Notes under the pieces: generated by a model
What the model was told of the DNA's origin: nothing
Databases searched by the model: none
What the model saw: the letters and a program-made list of their open reading frames with translations, nothing else
Shown here: piece after piece, positions 15,901-31,308 of the stretch
How the letters are laid out: the number at the start of each line of letters is the position of its first letter
Numbering within the stretch: the stretch's first letter is position 1
Source: Psilocybe azurescens
Lineage: Eukaryota > Basidiomycota > Agaricomycetes > Agaricales > Agrocybaceae
Length of the DNA: 64,000 nt
Direction of reading: 5' to 3'
NCBI GenBank assembly: GCA_023853785.1
Contig: JAJIRX010000032.1
Coordinates: 124,001 to 188,000, forward strand
Position numbers and translations under genes: made by a program

Positions 15901-16107
15901 TTTTTATACCCTTTCTGCCACAGATCATCATTTTTTCTTCTTCACTTTCGCGGGTTATGAATGGAAAACACTGTATTAAATAAGTATGTGTACATTCAAT
16001 TCTAATATATGTACCGGCATCGTCTTCGCAAATGTTCGCCAATCACCATAAATAAAGACATGATCACACAGTGAATGGTGGGATCGATGATAAATATGTA
16101 CTACATT

Positions 16108-18779
<2,672 letters not shown>

Positions 18780-19200
18780 GGGCTAGATAAGGTGAAGTTC
18801 AACTATACGAGAGTGACTGCGCAGGTATCTGACGACTTAAAACACCTCTCGACAGATCGTTTACGCGGGCGGTGTCGTATCTTTCAAGCCAGACAAAAGT
18901 TGTTTTGTTCGTTCAAGTTGTTGGAAGCTTGTAGTGTTGGGAAACTTGAATGTTGTTATTGAAGGCACATACAAGTCTAGTAGGCATGGATTGCGTCAGG
19001 GTTACCGACTGATTGGCTGTGTAATTTCTCGATAAGCAATTTGTTTGTTTTCATTTCACTTCCCTCGAACCGGTATTCAGAACACGGAAATCCGTGCAAA
19101 AATTACAACTAATAGTGTGCTACTACTACAAATTCATTAGATGGAGAGACGCGTATTCGTTAATTCAAGAAATTAAATATGTCGACCGCTATGTCTGTGT
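18780..19200. other. Promoter region of the MAP kinase, after symplekin's 3' end... between two minus-strand genes
   Basis: This 421-base spacer lies upstream of the minus-strand MAP kinase start and downstream of no gene on the plus strand; the minus-strand symplekin stop is at 19201. No coding potential or clear motif was seen. Confidence 0.4.
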
Positions 19201-22200
19201 TCATGACTCGGCAGTTGGTATCTCCGGTGGCTGAGGCGTCGAAGGCAATGGTGCACCCTCATCTGGCTCTCCAAAAATATCCAGGAATCCTGCTCCTCGT
19301 GCTTTACTGGGTGCCTTCTTGGTGACATAATCTCTCAGACCAGACTTAAGACTAGGTTGCTTGTCAACCAGTTCCCGAAGTTGATCTTTTGGAAGTTGTA
19401 GCAAAGCCCCAAAGCTGGCTGGCGCGATGACCTTGGCGCAATGAATGAATCCTTCCCATAAAGGAGGATTTGTCCAAATTTTTTGGTAATTAAGCGGGAG
19501 AAAAGGGTTGTTGACACAAAGCCGACTAATGATTTGTATGTCGTGACAGCTTGGATGACCTGCCAAGTCACGTTAAGAAATACTCGTTACAGCACAGTTA
19601 TGCCCAAAACATACCGTCCTCATGAAAAGAACCGGAAGGACTGGCTCGTCCATGATCTGCTGCATAACAACAGCAAGAACCTCTGAACGAAATACATCTG
19701 TCATCGAGAAGCATATCCCAATAGCTATAGACAAATTTTTAGTATATGGAAGTAAATCATTTAAGCTTTCTGTACCTTCTATTGCACTCTTTCTCTTCAA
19801 ACCATGCTCTTTCTCGGATTCGTGTAGTAGCACCATAAGCTCGGCCGGTGTAAGCAACTCGCTCTGTCGAACGCGAGGAAGGTTTGATGACACGCTTCCA
19901 AATGATTGGGGCGGTGTCGTCACAATTGAACTGAAGACAGAGCGAACTAAATTTTTAGGCTCTTGCTGGCCGTTGAGACTGGAAACTATGCGCGGTAGAT
20001 AGCGCATGATGTCTGCCTGTAGATAAAAGTACATTCAACACACAATAATGCTTGGTAGAATCAGTATGTCTTACTTTGTCCATTTCAGCGATGATGGGAA
20101 TCAAGAACCTAACATCTAAATCACGCTCATTGATGAGAGCCTTCACCAGAGCAACGAGCTGTGAGCTAGGTCGTCCATGTTCTGTAAAGATGGTCATTAT
20201 GCGAAGAGCAAGTGACTCGGCACCAACAGGGAATTGCCGCATCAAAGTTAACAGTTTTCCGTGACTCGAGCCCAATGAGCGAATAAGAGCGGTTATCAGA
20301 TCTTGAATTGCTTCTTGTACTGTCTGATCCATATTGACGTAGGCAGCAAAGATTCTGTAGAATATCAGAAAAAAGAATCCAGAAGTGTTTTGATTACATA
20401 CTTGTCCAAAAATTCTGGCACTTTGACGGACAGTGCGAAAAGCAGTTCGACATGTTGAAGAACGTGAGCCTTTTGGGCAGGAAGTTCTATGCGCTCGGGT
20501 AGGTAAGGGGTATGCACGAGGTCCTCTACTAACAATTGACCATCATGGACTTCTTCCCGTAGTTGCTCCATTTCGGGGGCGACGTTGTCAGCTTCGTCTT
20601 CATTAGGATCGCTGCCGTTCATTATAACATCTTTTTGAGATTGCTCTCGGACTTCAGGAGACCTTAGCTGAAGTTTGCGCAGCATTTGCAAGGCAAATTC
20701 TCGGACCATTCCCTCCATGGGCTGCGAATTAGGTACCCATAATTTGACTGTATTGATGGCTGCACCTCGGATTCGTTTTTCTGTTCGTAGTATAAGACGA
20801 GGAAGGAGCAAGCAGAGAGATGGTAACATACCAGGATGGGTGGTCAATTCGAGAAGAACGTTCAAAGCTTCCATTCGCAAGGATGGTCTCTGATTTACTA
20901 ACCCACGTAATGTTGTAAAACCAACTTGCATACGGTCGGGACTTGAATGCAGATGAGTGGGAGATCATCCCTGATGGCAATTTTATACTTACCTCGAGCT
21001 ATCGATGCATAGGTCCCGAAGGAGGTCAAGAACATCGGTTGGCACTAATGGTAGGTCGAGCAGGAATCGGGCAAAGGTTTTGTCTTTTCCGTCCAACATA
21101 GTTTGATAGGACACCACGATTTGGTTAAGCCATACTTCATAATTCGGTCGCTAATCGGAATGTAAGAAGATATAAACTGTCATTGAGTTAAGTGCCTACC
21201 CAGTTTCTATTTTTCATCGAGCGTATTTGATCATTATACCATTCTTCATTCATCCAAGTTGTCGCCAATCGTACACTGCGCTGAAAACATAAGCCATGGG
21301 CAGACCACTAGAATTAAAGACTTACCGAGCAGGGAAATCTGCCATAATGTAATCACAAAGCGTTTGCCGGAGTTGATCTTGTCGAACATAGAAGTCCTGT
21401 TCGACGAGACTCGTGCTTGTATCCCCCATTACCGCGTCATCATCTAGATCAGAAGGAGGTTCGGCAACTCTAGTTATCATTCGCACTAAGAGCAACATCC
21501 ACATTTCAGATGGTGAATTTCCGCCAGCTTGAATCGACTCTGGAGAAATTCCCTCGCTCATTTCATTGAGTTCCTCTGCACCGTCCCATATGCGAGATAT
21601 TGATGTATTTACGAGCTTCGCGCGGTCATAATCCGTCAATTCCCTGGGCGAAGGTAGTTTAAAGTCCACAAGATGAAGATCTGTTATCGCGAGAGCCGCG
21701 CCAGTGTCCGTGAAGGCGTTTCCAACTTCAGGAGCACCTGAAAGCTATCAGAGGAAGATGGCATTCAGATGAGTATAGAACATATGTGACCTTTTGTTGC
21801 TTACTGCTTCGTTCAACTTTTCTGGTTCATATTCGAGCTCATCCTCGTCAATATCCATTTGTAAAGGGTCCACTGGCTCGTCTTTGACCACTGGCTCGGA
21901 CAATTCGGCAGGAGGTGTTTGACTCTTTTCTACCGCAGTCGCAATTTTGCGAACCATCGGGACATTGCCTTCATGTCCAGCTGTAGATTTGGATGGTACA
22001 GTGATGTTGGGTGAAGAAAGTAGAGCGTTATCTAGTATAACGGGGCGAAGACGCGTTATAGTCAGCCCACGACTCTGGCGGTATGCATTGACCGTTGCGA
22101 TCAATTGAGGTTCCGTGAAAGCTTCAAGATTGGCTACGATGAGATTGGTGATGAGGGGGGCAGGCAGTGATGTAAAATCAAAAGCAGAAAGAAACGCAGC

Positions 22201-23534
22201 GGATGTAGTATTGGGAACCTCGCTTTCGAGCTTGATGCGTTTGTTGTCTAACGGTTCGTTCGCATTGGATGACGGCCGTTTTCGACTTTCAGCTGCAAGA
22301 GCTTTTCGCTTCTTTTCCTCCGCAGCTGCTTTATCTAAACGTATACCTTGTTGGTTAAGTGCTTCATTAATCTGGGGCGCAAACTGGCCGCTATTTGGCA
22401 GGCTAATTGCCAAATCAACTATGTTTCTCGCTGAAAACGGGAACAAATCACACACCGAGATATATGTATTAAAAGTATTCGGACAGCCTTCTCAATACTT
22501 TTCACGCTTGATGCTGAGAGCCCAGTAAGAGCTGCGGGAGTCCAAGATCTTAAAGCCGTAACAACAAGCGGTAAAGTAGCAGGTCTTTGCTTTACAAGAT
22601 TTGCCCATGAATTAAGGAGAGCAGAAAGCAAGTCGACATCCCTGAAAGTATATGCTAAGATGAATCATCACATGGGAAGCTGACCTGACTTACTGGCTGC
22701 TAAATAATATTGTAGCCAACGTTTCCAATAGTTTCTGGCCTTCAGCTTCCAGCTTGCCAACTGGGATAAAAGGATGATCGACAGGGCAAAAGATATATTT
22801 GGATCATTCTTGTTTTGAAGCTTGGGTAGAAGAGAAGTCAATATCAGGGCAATTTGTACTTGAAGAACACATACCCTCGGATCCGATATCCCGCGTACCT
22901 GGACCAGAATAACCCTCTGCACAAACTTTATAGCTGACAACTTAACGCCAGCATTAACGTTGGTATTGAACGCGAGGTCGATAATGTGCGACTTAGAGGA
23001 CGACAGGGTATTCCAAGGTGCGGGGTTGCTTCGGTTGGTACATCTATGGAAGACATCTCAATAATTGCCGTCATAACGTTCCAACAGGCTACTTACAAGT
23101 GGCGAAAGACAAGTGGATATACTGTCGCAAGACATTGTATTACGACTTTTACAATGGCGGGTTGAGGGTCGTCGATAAGTTGTACAAGCGTGTCCAACGC
23201 TTTCAGGGCCACTGAAAATAAGTTCATGAATATCGGGTCGTCTGACAGTACCTCAGGATTGATTTTGAGACTAACTCTGAGTTCTTTGATCCAATGAAAG
23301 AGAAGAGCGACATATCGCAAAATGAAAGAGATCCAATACCCATCTCTTGAGAAGAGAATCTCCCGAATTCACGACGACGTTAATGAGTGTTTGAACAAGG
23401 ATGGGAATGGGAGCTGGGTGGTTTTCAAGAGATTCACGCAAAGTTGCGAGCAAATCTGCCTGCTCCTGAGAGTTTGCTGGCGCTGACAAGGCTGCCTGAA
23501 GAGTCTGCAATGGATCAACAGGCGTGCTTGCCAT
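19201..23534 (-). CDS. PTA1: Symplekin/Pta1, scaffold of the mRNA 3'-end cleavage and polyadenylation machinery
   Basis: Symplekin/Pta1 is a nuclear HEAT-repeat scaffold of CPSF/CPF that links the cleavage and poly(A) factors and binds the Ssu72 phosphatase. The start MASTPVDPLQTLQ is at 23534. The N-terminal HEAT domain follows in several exons (KRWVLDLFHFAICR; ALKALDTLVQLIDDPQ after an intron with donor GTTAGT; DHPFIPVGKLEAEGQKLLE near 22760). An acidic/Lys-rich linker lies at 21800-22300. The conserved C-terminal symplekin domain runs from about 20330 to 19250 (LPRIVSSLNGQQE; LTPAELMVLLHESE; PVLPVLFMRTVIQAV; LLQLPKDQLRELV). One base is missing in the A run at 22788-22791 (plus strand), because ISF and CPVDHPF are in different frames. 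The total is about 1,200 residues, as usual. It lies head to tail with the MAP kinase. Confidence 0.93.
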
Positions 23535-25563
23535 TGGGAACCCTGATATAGCCTATAAGTACCACCGTCAACCAAGAGCGCAGTGCCAGACAACTCAACC
23601 TCGTAAACCCACAAAGCATATTACATAAGCGACACATTGACGCGCCGCCTGGGCCCAGCCTAAGCGCTCCTTCTGCTCATTGCAATCACCCGTCATGCTC
23701 ATCAGTTCCGCGGACTGCTCTCGCTTCTGTTGCTCATTCATATCAAACACTACCGGAGTCTCTCTGCATTACTGTTGTGTTGTTCCTCATCAGCTGTCAC
23801 GATTATTCGCCAATATATTTATGTTCAAGAAGGAATGGGTCCTAGTTTTGCTTTCATTATTTAGTCTTTCAAACTTTTGGGAATCACAACGTTCCCGGAA
23901 ACACTAATCTTTCCTGAAACGAATCGTCTTAAGCTTACATACACATATGTCTGCCTCAACGACACACTTGTCGTGATCGACTTACGTCTTCTGGTCTCTT
24001 GCTCACGAAAGATCCTATATACTCGCCACTTGGGACTAGATGTCATCCGGCTACTGTGCCTACGCTGCGTTATATCTCCTCCCCTCAGGCTTTAATAGGG
24101 AATCTGAGGACTATTTCATGCCCCCTCCTTAAATGAATTTCATGCGGCTTTCCCTCAGTTTGCCGTCCCTTTTTGTTGCCAAAAAAAACACTCAGTCCTA
24201 AGCTCGATGTATTGGGCGCCGAACCTACGACTGCCCCCATTAGACCTGGCATCTTGGGACCCTGTCTTTCAAGCCGTTGCTTCACTTGCCCATTATCTCC
24301 GTCAGATTTTTCCTGCCTCACACAGCCGGCTTATCTTGTTCTATTTTCTCTTTCTTGCTCCTCGAGGCTTTCAGCTGATCTCTGGACCCACCTGAGGCAA
24401 GCGTTCTTACACATAATGTGTCTAGTTTCTAACGAACGGGGTATAACATATTTGTCAATATTTCGGGCATCTCAAACAACACACAAGAGCCGTGAAAGAC
24501 GGTAGTCGACAGATTGAATCCATGCGTAATCTGGCGCTGGCGGCGAAGGATCGCCCCTTCATATGTGAGATCTCGGCGGAGAATAGGAATATGTAGGCGA
24601 GGCTGGAGCCTGTTGCAGCTCCCTTTCAGGCCAGCACCAATGCTCTAATCAAAGGGGATGCCAACAAAGATACAACAATACGTCGTAATGAATGCTATCA
24701 AATTCTCACTTACTACCGCGGAAATTCTGGCACAGCTACCTCGGTTTCGGAAGTTCCTGGCTTCCAACACCACAGATAAACCTGAACGAAAGCCATAGCG
24801 CCGATATACTTGATCATTATTGTCGTAGCGGTCAGAATAGAAGATAAGCCGTACGGTCAACATCAAACCATGATTAAGAGAGCTGGCCACACACGGAGAT
24901 GTGCTATTTTATAGCAGTATTGTTATCAGGTGGTCAGACAACGTATCTCTTGGAAAATAGGACGGCGCAGGCCCCGAAGGCTGAAGCCTCGTTGGTCAAG
25001 TATATATTTACGGTGCGAATTTATGTACAGATCTTTGCCATGATTCTTGAGGATACAAGCCCAAAATTCTCTTTCGCAGTGGTCGTGGTTGACAAGCGCC
25101 AGGCTTACTCCGAAATCCAAGATGTACGGGGAAAGGACAAATATAGAGTGTGAATTTGATCTCCACAGTACTTAGCTTGCGAAAAAATGACAGAAGGGTC
25201 ATAGATATTACAGGTCCATATATCATGGACAACGGTTCATCACTTCTTTCAAGTTTGAAATGGTCGGCGGAGGTGGTAGAGCACATTTCGGACCTACGTC
25301 ACCACCGGCAATCTTGATTTGATTACTTACCAGACCCTTTTGACGATAATCATAGGACATGGATGTAGCTAGTATCTATAGCCAGTGTATCGTTATTTTG
25401 CTCTCGATATTTTAACTGCAATATCATTTCAATGTAATGTCTTAGATTACCCTTATGTTGTAATGTTTTAGGGGTCAAAAACTCACCTTCCCTTTTCGGC
25501 ATTGAATTTGGGTTAGACTTGAGCTGCGGGGTTTGAAATCACCTTAGAGAAACCGACCACCGA
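23535..25563. other. Two-kilobase gene-poor region between divergent genes
   Basis: This separates symplekin (minus) from V-ATPase G (plus). The open frames at 23680-24500 and 24645-25290 are on both strands, have no recognisable domain and no consistent intron pattern. I see no tRNA or transposon ends. A non-coding RNA or an unrecognised lineage-specific gene cannot be excluded. Confidence 0.4.
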
Positions 25564-26100
25564 ATGGTACGTCGATGCACATCCCGATGCAGTGGTATAT
25601 CAAGCAAACTTATGGACCGGTGATACTCAAAGGCAGCTCAACAATCGCAAGGGATCCAAACTCTACTTGAGGCAGAGAAGGAAGCCGCAAAAATAGTGCA
25701 ACAAGCACGCCAATGTGGGTGTACTCACCCATTCCTACTCTAGTTTCTAAGGACATCATATTTCCATAGATCGCGTGCAGAAGTTGAAAGATGCCCGCGC
25801 TGAGGCCAGTAAGGAGATAGAGGAGTACAAGAAGGCAAAGGAGCAGGAGTTCAAAGCCTATGAGGCTTCGGTATGTTTGAGATTTTGTATCCGCACGGGA
25901 GCAGGTCGTTCAATCATTTACAGCACGCCGGCACAACATCGACAACACAAGCCACCTTGGATAAGGACACAGACGTCAAGCTGAGAGAGATAGATATAAT
26001 TTTCAATAGGAAGAAGGACGAGGTAGTCAACACCCTTCTCACCAGGGCGACTTTGGTTCAACCAGAGCTCCATCGGAACCTCAAGAAATTAAACGCTTAA
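25564..26100 (+). CDS. VMA10: V-type proton ATPase subunit G (Vma10)
   Basis: Subunit G is part of the peripheral stalk (EG heterodimer) of the vacuolar/endosomal proton pump. The gene begins with an exon that is only the start codon (25564-25566), followed by intron GTACGT to CAAAG (25567-25632). The other exons are 25633-25714, 25770-25870 and 25924-26100. The joined frame is 363 bases, 120 residues, the normal family length. The N-terminal part has the signature QGIQTLLEAEKEAAKIV and then a long charged helix (KLKDARAEASKEIEEYKKAK), as expected for a stalk coiled coil. It converges with the Zn2Cys6 regulator gene. No frame problems were found. Confidence 0.93.
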
Positions 26101-26473
26101 TTGTGAATTATCTATTTTTACAATTGTACATTCAACATGGACCAATGATAGCATTCTAACTCTATACTATGTGCTATTGGAGTCGTAAGCAACGTGCAGG
26201 GAAGGGTACAAGATACGGACACATCCATCATAAATTTAAGTGAGACTGGGTGCGTGTGTGTTGTGTGTGTGAATGAAAGAATGCTACATACTCGACGCGA
26301 CTGATAACAATTGAAGCAAAAAAGACGTGGGATGAGGTGTGTTGATATGTATAACAAGTCGATAGCCAATGAGAGTACAGGCGTTTTGAGTCAAGATCAA
26401 GACGCATACAAAGCAAAAAAAAAGTAAGAAAGTCAAGAAAAGAGTTCAACTCCACCGAAAGGTGAGCGGTTAG
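26101..26473. other. Convergent spacer with a GT microsatellite
   Basis: This spacer lies between the 3' ends of the V-ATPase G and Zn2Cys6 genes. A TG-rich simple repeat occurs at 26251-26271. No coding potential is seen. Confidence 0.5.
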
Positions 26474-29400
26474 TTATCGCGTCTCATTCGCGAGCCACTG
26501 TAAGCCCACCGGCATTGCAAGCGTTGTAGGAGGACGCAAGTCGGTTGCATCTGAATGCAAAGTAGCGTGATGAGAAGTTATTGGGCCACTTAAATTAATG
26601 TTTCCAGGGGGTGTTGTTCTCCGCGGTGATGTAACGGGGTGAGATTTCTGCGAGCTTCCGTTGGAATTCTGGCTCTGCGGGTCTGACGTCCTTGAGCCCC
26701 ATGAGTCCAACAAGCCGCTTGCCTTGAGTGACGGCAAAGACTGGCTTCCATCCCCACATTAGCAAAACTCCTTTGGCTTGAGTTATTACCACCACTGCTG
26801 CCGATTGACCCTCCAGTCATTGTTCCGCTTCCGACCAAGGACGATCCATTTGAATCGCTAAAGTTATTGGAACCACCTGCCGTACCAACTGAATACCCAG
26901 GTTGTGGCCTTGCATCACCTGAATCGCCTGAATCACCGTTATTGTGTGACCATCGACTGTGGTTTACGTTTACTTCCCTCCCGTGATACTTCTCTGGAAC
27001 GCCTTGCTTCGGAGCTGAAGACTCATTGCTGTTCGGACCGGACCCCGCCGAATGCAAAAGAACGATGCCCAAGCCATTGGCAGAGGATTGTCCGCGTATA
27101 TCCCTGTCAACGTTGCTACTGTTGATAGGGGTTTCAGAGAGACCAACAGAGGTATACTGGGTTGATATTGTGGAGGACCGACTCATGGTATTGGCGTTGG
27201 CGTTGGCATTGATCCCAGCATTCGGCTGACGGCCAAGAGAATATGATATGGGGGAGAATGACTGGGAGACCTTTTGATAACCTGAGTAGTCGTGATGTTG
27301 GCACCATATGAAGACGCTTCAGAAGTATGCTGGTGATGTGGCGGTCGAGAGTTGTTTGAGTCGGTCGTATTGAGAATGTCCTGAGAATTAGAGCCAGAAT
27401 TGCGTGCATCGGAGATCCGTCGGTGAAAATTTTGTTGAACATTGTATGTATTCTGTTGAGCATGCGATTGTTGCTGATATTTCTGGAGGTGCTGAGACGA
27501 TTGAAAAAGAGGGTGCTGGTGTTGTTGTGGAGGGGAGGGCTGGGTCCGCCAATCCTGAACAAGTTCAAAGATTTTAGTGCCAACGGCTTCCTCGTATTCA
27601 GTTGCCCATTTTCGAACTGCCGAATCATCCCTTTTGCAATATTTAATTAACGACTTATGACGAGGAGATAAATTTGTGAACAATGTTAATAAAATGACGA
27701 TTATCAGGCAAAGATGACGCACCCAAAGAGCGGAGCCCACTAATGATGGATATTAAAAGATGTGAGAAAGGGGAAGAGAAACATCAGCCCGTGCTAACCA
27801 AGAACGGAAAGGAACAAGAAAACCCGATACGCACTGAGTATACTGTTTTTAGCACGATCGCCGAGCATCTGTAGGATCAATTCTATCTTTTCGAGCGCCC
27901 ACGAGGGTTCAGTCTTGGGACCACGTTGCGTGCGTTGTCGAGCCTGTGAATAAACAAATATCCGTAGTGGGTTACATGAGAAAAAGACAGAGATCCCGCA
28001 AAGTAGAAGTGGGGGGAAAAGGAAAAAGTAATCACGAGATTTAGGGCTAATGCGCACGATGCGTGATAAACGTGTATGCAACCCCAACACCATGCGCCTG
28101 TGTTGGAACTCGTTTCGAACATAGATTGCTGAACCTGCAAGCTTTGCTCGGAAAAACGGAGATGATCAGGCAATGTACGGTCCCACTCCTACAATGACGG
28201 AAGTACACGTCAATAAGTAATATGGCAGGCGGGCACGGTAAATCAGATGTACTTACCTCCAGCTTTTGTTCGGCCTCCATGAGTGCCCCAACAGAATTGG
28301 CAGCGGTTGCTGGATCTGGGACACGTCATTTTTGACTGAATGCAGAAATATGTGAATCCTACTTACCATTACCTTCATCGAGCGCGCATTCAATTTTGGC
28401 GTAGATTGACAAAATGCGAATAAGATGTCCGAATTCGGAGGAGTATTGGGTCCTAACCGCCGGAAGGTAGAGATATTCTAAAATTAGACGCGATGTTAGT
28501 TTGAAGAGAAGCGGGGATAACAGTGAAGTAAACAGGATAGGCGTGAGATACGAGGACAACGAATTGTGGTGTGGGATGGGAAATATCAAAATGAGTGGCA
28601 ATGATAGCATATGATCCTGACATGAATGGGATTAGAAGCGGGGAAATACATCCACATGCGGGACTGGGACGCGAAAGATTTGGCATGGGATAGGTTCTCG
28701 TTTATCGTGGGGTTTAGGGGGTTTAAGGCAAAAAAAAAAAGAAAAAAAAAAAAAGAATTCAAAGTGAATGGACCACGCACCAGGAAGCGTGGAGTAAGCG
28801 CCAAGCTCAAAGTTGGTTTCATCAACTGGTAATCTTAGTCTCAATTCGCCGTCCGCAAAGGTCGTCGGCTTCTTGAAAAATATAGATGCAAGGAGGTCCA
28901 AAACATGGATAAGCCAAAATATACGGCGTGTGGATTCGTGTTCAATGGAGGCCTCCACATACTCTGGAGACGGGACCGGGGTGAGTTTCGGATGTTCGGG
29001 ACTATGTACTCCGAGGCCTTCTACAATTTGAAGGGCGATGTCTACTTCTTCCGATCAGCGATATTCAAGGTGGGAAGTAGGAACAGGAAGAAAGGGGATA
29101 TTACCATGAAATCGGGAGTCCCAAAGGGTGTTTCGTTCGTTCGTAAGTATTTCGTGCATTTGTAGGATGCAAAGTGCTTGAGCAGTTGCCAGGTCTTTCA
29201 GAACAATCAGACGGCCTTGTGCATCGAACATCTTCGAAATGGCTTCGTTAGCAAAAGGTTTGCCGGCGAAACGGGACGGCGTGGTGCGGATAGTAGGCTG
29301 TTTTGATAAGGGGGCGGCAAGAGCGCACACTGCAAGCAAAAGATGAGATGGGACGCGATTTAGACTTAGTGATGTCGAAAATGTAGGTTTGTGTATGATT

Positions 29401-30149
29401 GCCCGAGCAGGATGACAGTGTGCAAAAAATACTATTGGACGATGCAAATAATTAAGGGCAACAACCTTACCAACAGAAGTGAATTGCTTACAATTAGTGA
29501 GTTCGCGCTTGAGAGCGGGGTCAAGCTCGATGTCGGGGTGATCAACCGGAACGGTATTTGAGATGGGACCTTCAATTATCAGATCTTCGGCTGACATAGG
29601 ATCTCCTCTTTCATTCCTGAAACGCTTGCGGGAATGCTTGTGTTCATCGTCGTTAATATCACTCTGGTACGGGACAGAATGTGGAGGTGGGTTGGGGTAG
29701 AAACGGTGCTGATTACTAGAAGACGAGCTAAACTGGGGGTGTTGATAAGACCGACTGTCAGATGTCGAGGAAGATGGCTGAGGGTCCTGTCTTTCTGCCT
29801 TGAATGGGCGGGGGCAGGAACCGGACGACCAGAAGCGTCTGTATAGGTACACTGTTTTGAGGCATAATAACTAAAGACGTTAAGATATAATCCTGCAACA
29901 ACAAGTGTTCAAAAGCTCACCAGTTACTGCACGGCGCTGATTGTAGATATATTTTGTCAGAATTGAAAAGCGAGCAAGCCATAAGAAACCCACCTGTTCC
30001 ATCGCAGCGACGTTTGCTCTTATGGCATGCATCGCAGGCCTGAACAGAAATTGAACAAAAATAGGGGGACAGATTAAGGGAAATACCTTTGCGAGACGCT
30101 TTCGTTTGGGACCTTTCAAGAAGGCATTATTTGAATCCGCGTTCTGCAT
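26474..30149 (-). CDS. Zn2Cys6 transcription factor with fungal-specific regulatory domain
   Basis: This is a nuclear DNA-binding regulator; its targets are unknown. The start codon at 30149 begins MQNADSNN, followed by a basic KRKRLAK. The binuclear zinc cluster is in separate short exons: ACDACHKSKRRCDGT at about 30000-30045, then a second Cys pair, then CxYTDASGRPVPAP near 29840. The middle region (29600 to about 28000) has the Fungal_trans fold, with FFAHCHPARAIIHKPTF and the RRIFWLIHVLD segment near 28915. The last 450 residues are Gln/Asn/Ser/His-rich. Three one-base losses are needed for a continuous protein: near 29806-29814, in the G run at 27250-27254, and in the C run at 26752-26755. 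With these, the tail reads NVGDGSQSLPSLKASGLLDS and ends MPVGLQWLANETR at the stop 26474. The 3' half is therefore less certain. Confidence 0.82.
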
Positions 30150-30385
30150 GATAGTGGTTGGATGCAAAAGGGCTGGTTGTCATTTTCACACTGGCGTTCC
30201 CTAACGGGATCGGTCCGCCGGCTTGCTTTGCCAATTCAGGGACACTCCACCCAACCACGTGCATACCTCTCCCCACACCGCCGGCACTTACACTACACCC
30301 GTTTGGACATTTCTCAGAGTAATAATATCAGAATATTCGATGTGTATTCATCCAACTACAGGTTACAGTTAAGAATAAAAGCCCT

Positions 30386-30893
30386 CTAATCGAACAATCC
30401 GAAGCCCATGTCGTCGTCGGACTCCTCCTGCAGAGAATCATCAGTTTCTTTTCCACCGTGATCCACTGCCAGGCACAACTCACCTTCTCTTCGACCTTCT
30501 CCTCCTTCTTCTCCTCGGCAGCAGGGGCAGCAGCACCACCGGCAGAGGCGGCAGCGGCAACTCCTCCTCCTCCTCCTCCGGAAGGAACCTGGGTAGACAG
30601 AACGGTGAATAGTTACCTATTTTAAATACAAAACGGCCACCTACGGAAGCGAGCTTGGCAGATCCGGCAGCGATGAGCTAGAAATAAATAAAAGTTATGA
30701 ATTGCACAAGCACGACCACAAGTCCTCCCCATACCTCAGCAGTGGACTTGCCCTGGAGCTCAGAGATGAGGGTGTCAAGGCGGGCCTCGTCAGTCTCAAT
30801 GCCAACAACAGCAAGGAGCTTCTTGATGTCGGCGGCGGTGGGATTTTCGTTTCCGCCGGCCTGGAGGAGGAGGTATGCAGCAATGTTACGCAT
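30386..30893 (-). CDS. RPP2: 60S acidic ribosomal protein P2
   Basis: P2 forms the lateral stalk of the large ribosomal subunit with P0 and P1 and recruits elongation factors. The exons are 30735-30893, 30645-30677, one from about 30588 to about 30484, and a last one from about 30427 to 30386. The start [15 protein letters not shown], the [15 protein letters not shown] helix, the Ala/Gly hinge ([17 protein letters not shown]) and the universal C-terminal end [11 protein letters not shown] are all present. The sequence just before the ATG (CTCTCAG) is a perfect 3' splice site, so an intron in the 5' leader probably ends at the start codon. The gene is divergent from ribosomal protein S15. Confidence 0.95.
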
Positions 30894-31308
30894 CTGAGAG
30901 AAAGAGAGGTGAAGCCATCGTCAATTACTACGCTTGAGCGCCAGATGAAACTGTTCCCGCGTACTTTGAGTTAGGTGGTAATGATTTGAAGGTGAAAAAT
31001 CGGTAGCCACAAATCACTGAAAAAAGAAGGTTCAGATATTCGTTCTCCGGCGGATCGTATCGTCCTGCACTCACAGTTTAATCCTCGAGGGAAGACCTGT
31101 GGGTTCTAGCCGAAGATATAGATTTTGGACGGTAGTACAGACTCATCGACGAAATTTGGCGCTGCCGAATGGTGGTGCTGTACAGTACCACGTGACTTAT
31201 TTTCAGCCACAATCCTAACTAATTCCCACATTCGTTCAATATTCATACTCCGCCAGCACCCACAGTCTAGTCTATCGTTTTCGCCGCCGCCAATCGCCAA
31301 CAACAACC
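30894..31308. promoter_or_regulatory. Shared divergent promoter of two ribosomal protein genes
   Basis: These 415 bases lie between the start codons of P2 (minus) and S15/uS19 (plus). The P2 side probably includes a leader intron ending at 30894. No TATA box is obvious. Coordinated expression is inferred from the arrangement and from the shared function. Confidence 0.6.

Noticed and set aside
21748..22455. Frame break in symplekin around 22440-22490
   Set aside because: A 53-base intron starting GTGTGTGATT and ending CAATTAG joins the two parts in frame (ISRLPNSGQF), so no lost base is needed.
23216..23290. Apparent frame change near the symplekin N-terminus
   Set aside because: A normal intron with donor GTTAGT and acceptor TTTTCAG joins RTQ to MALKALDTL in frame.
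24490..24590. Possible tRNA-like or structured RNA segment
   Set aside because: A GATTGAATCC stretch weakly resembles a B box, but no matching arms or A box could be placed.
26251..26271. GT repeat as a functional element
   Set aside because: It is a short simple repeat in a convergent spacer with no other signal.
28725..28756. A-rich run suggesting a retroposon tail
   Set aside because: It lies within an intron of the Zn2Cys6 gene, with no target-site duplication or reverse-transcriptase remnant.
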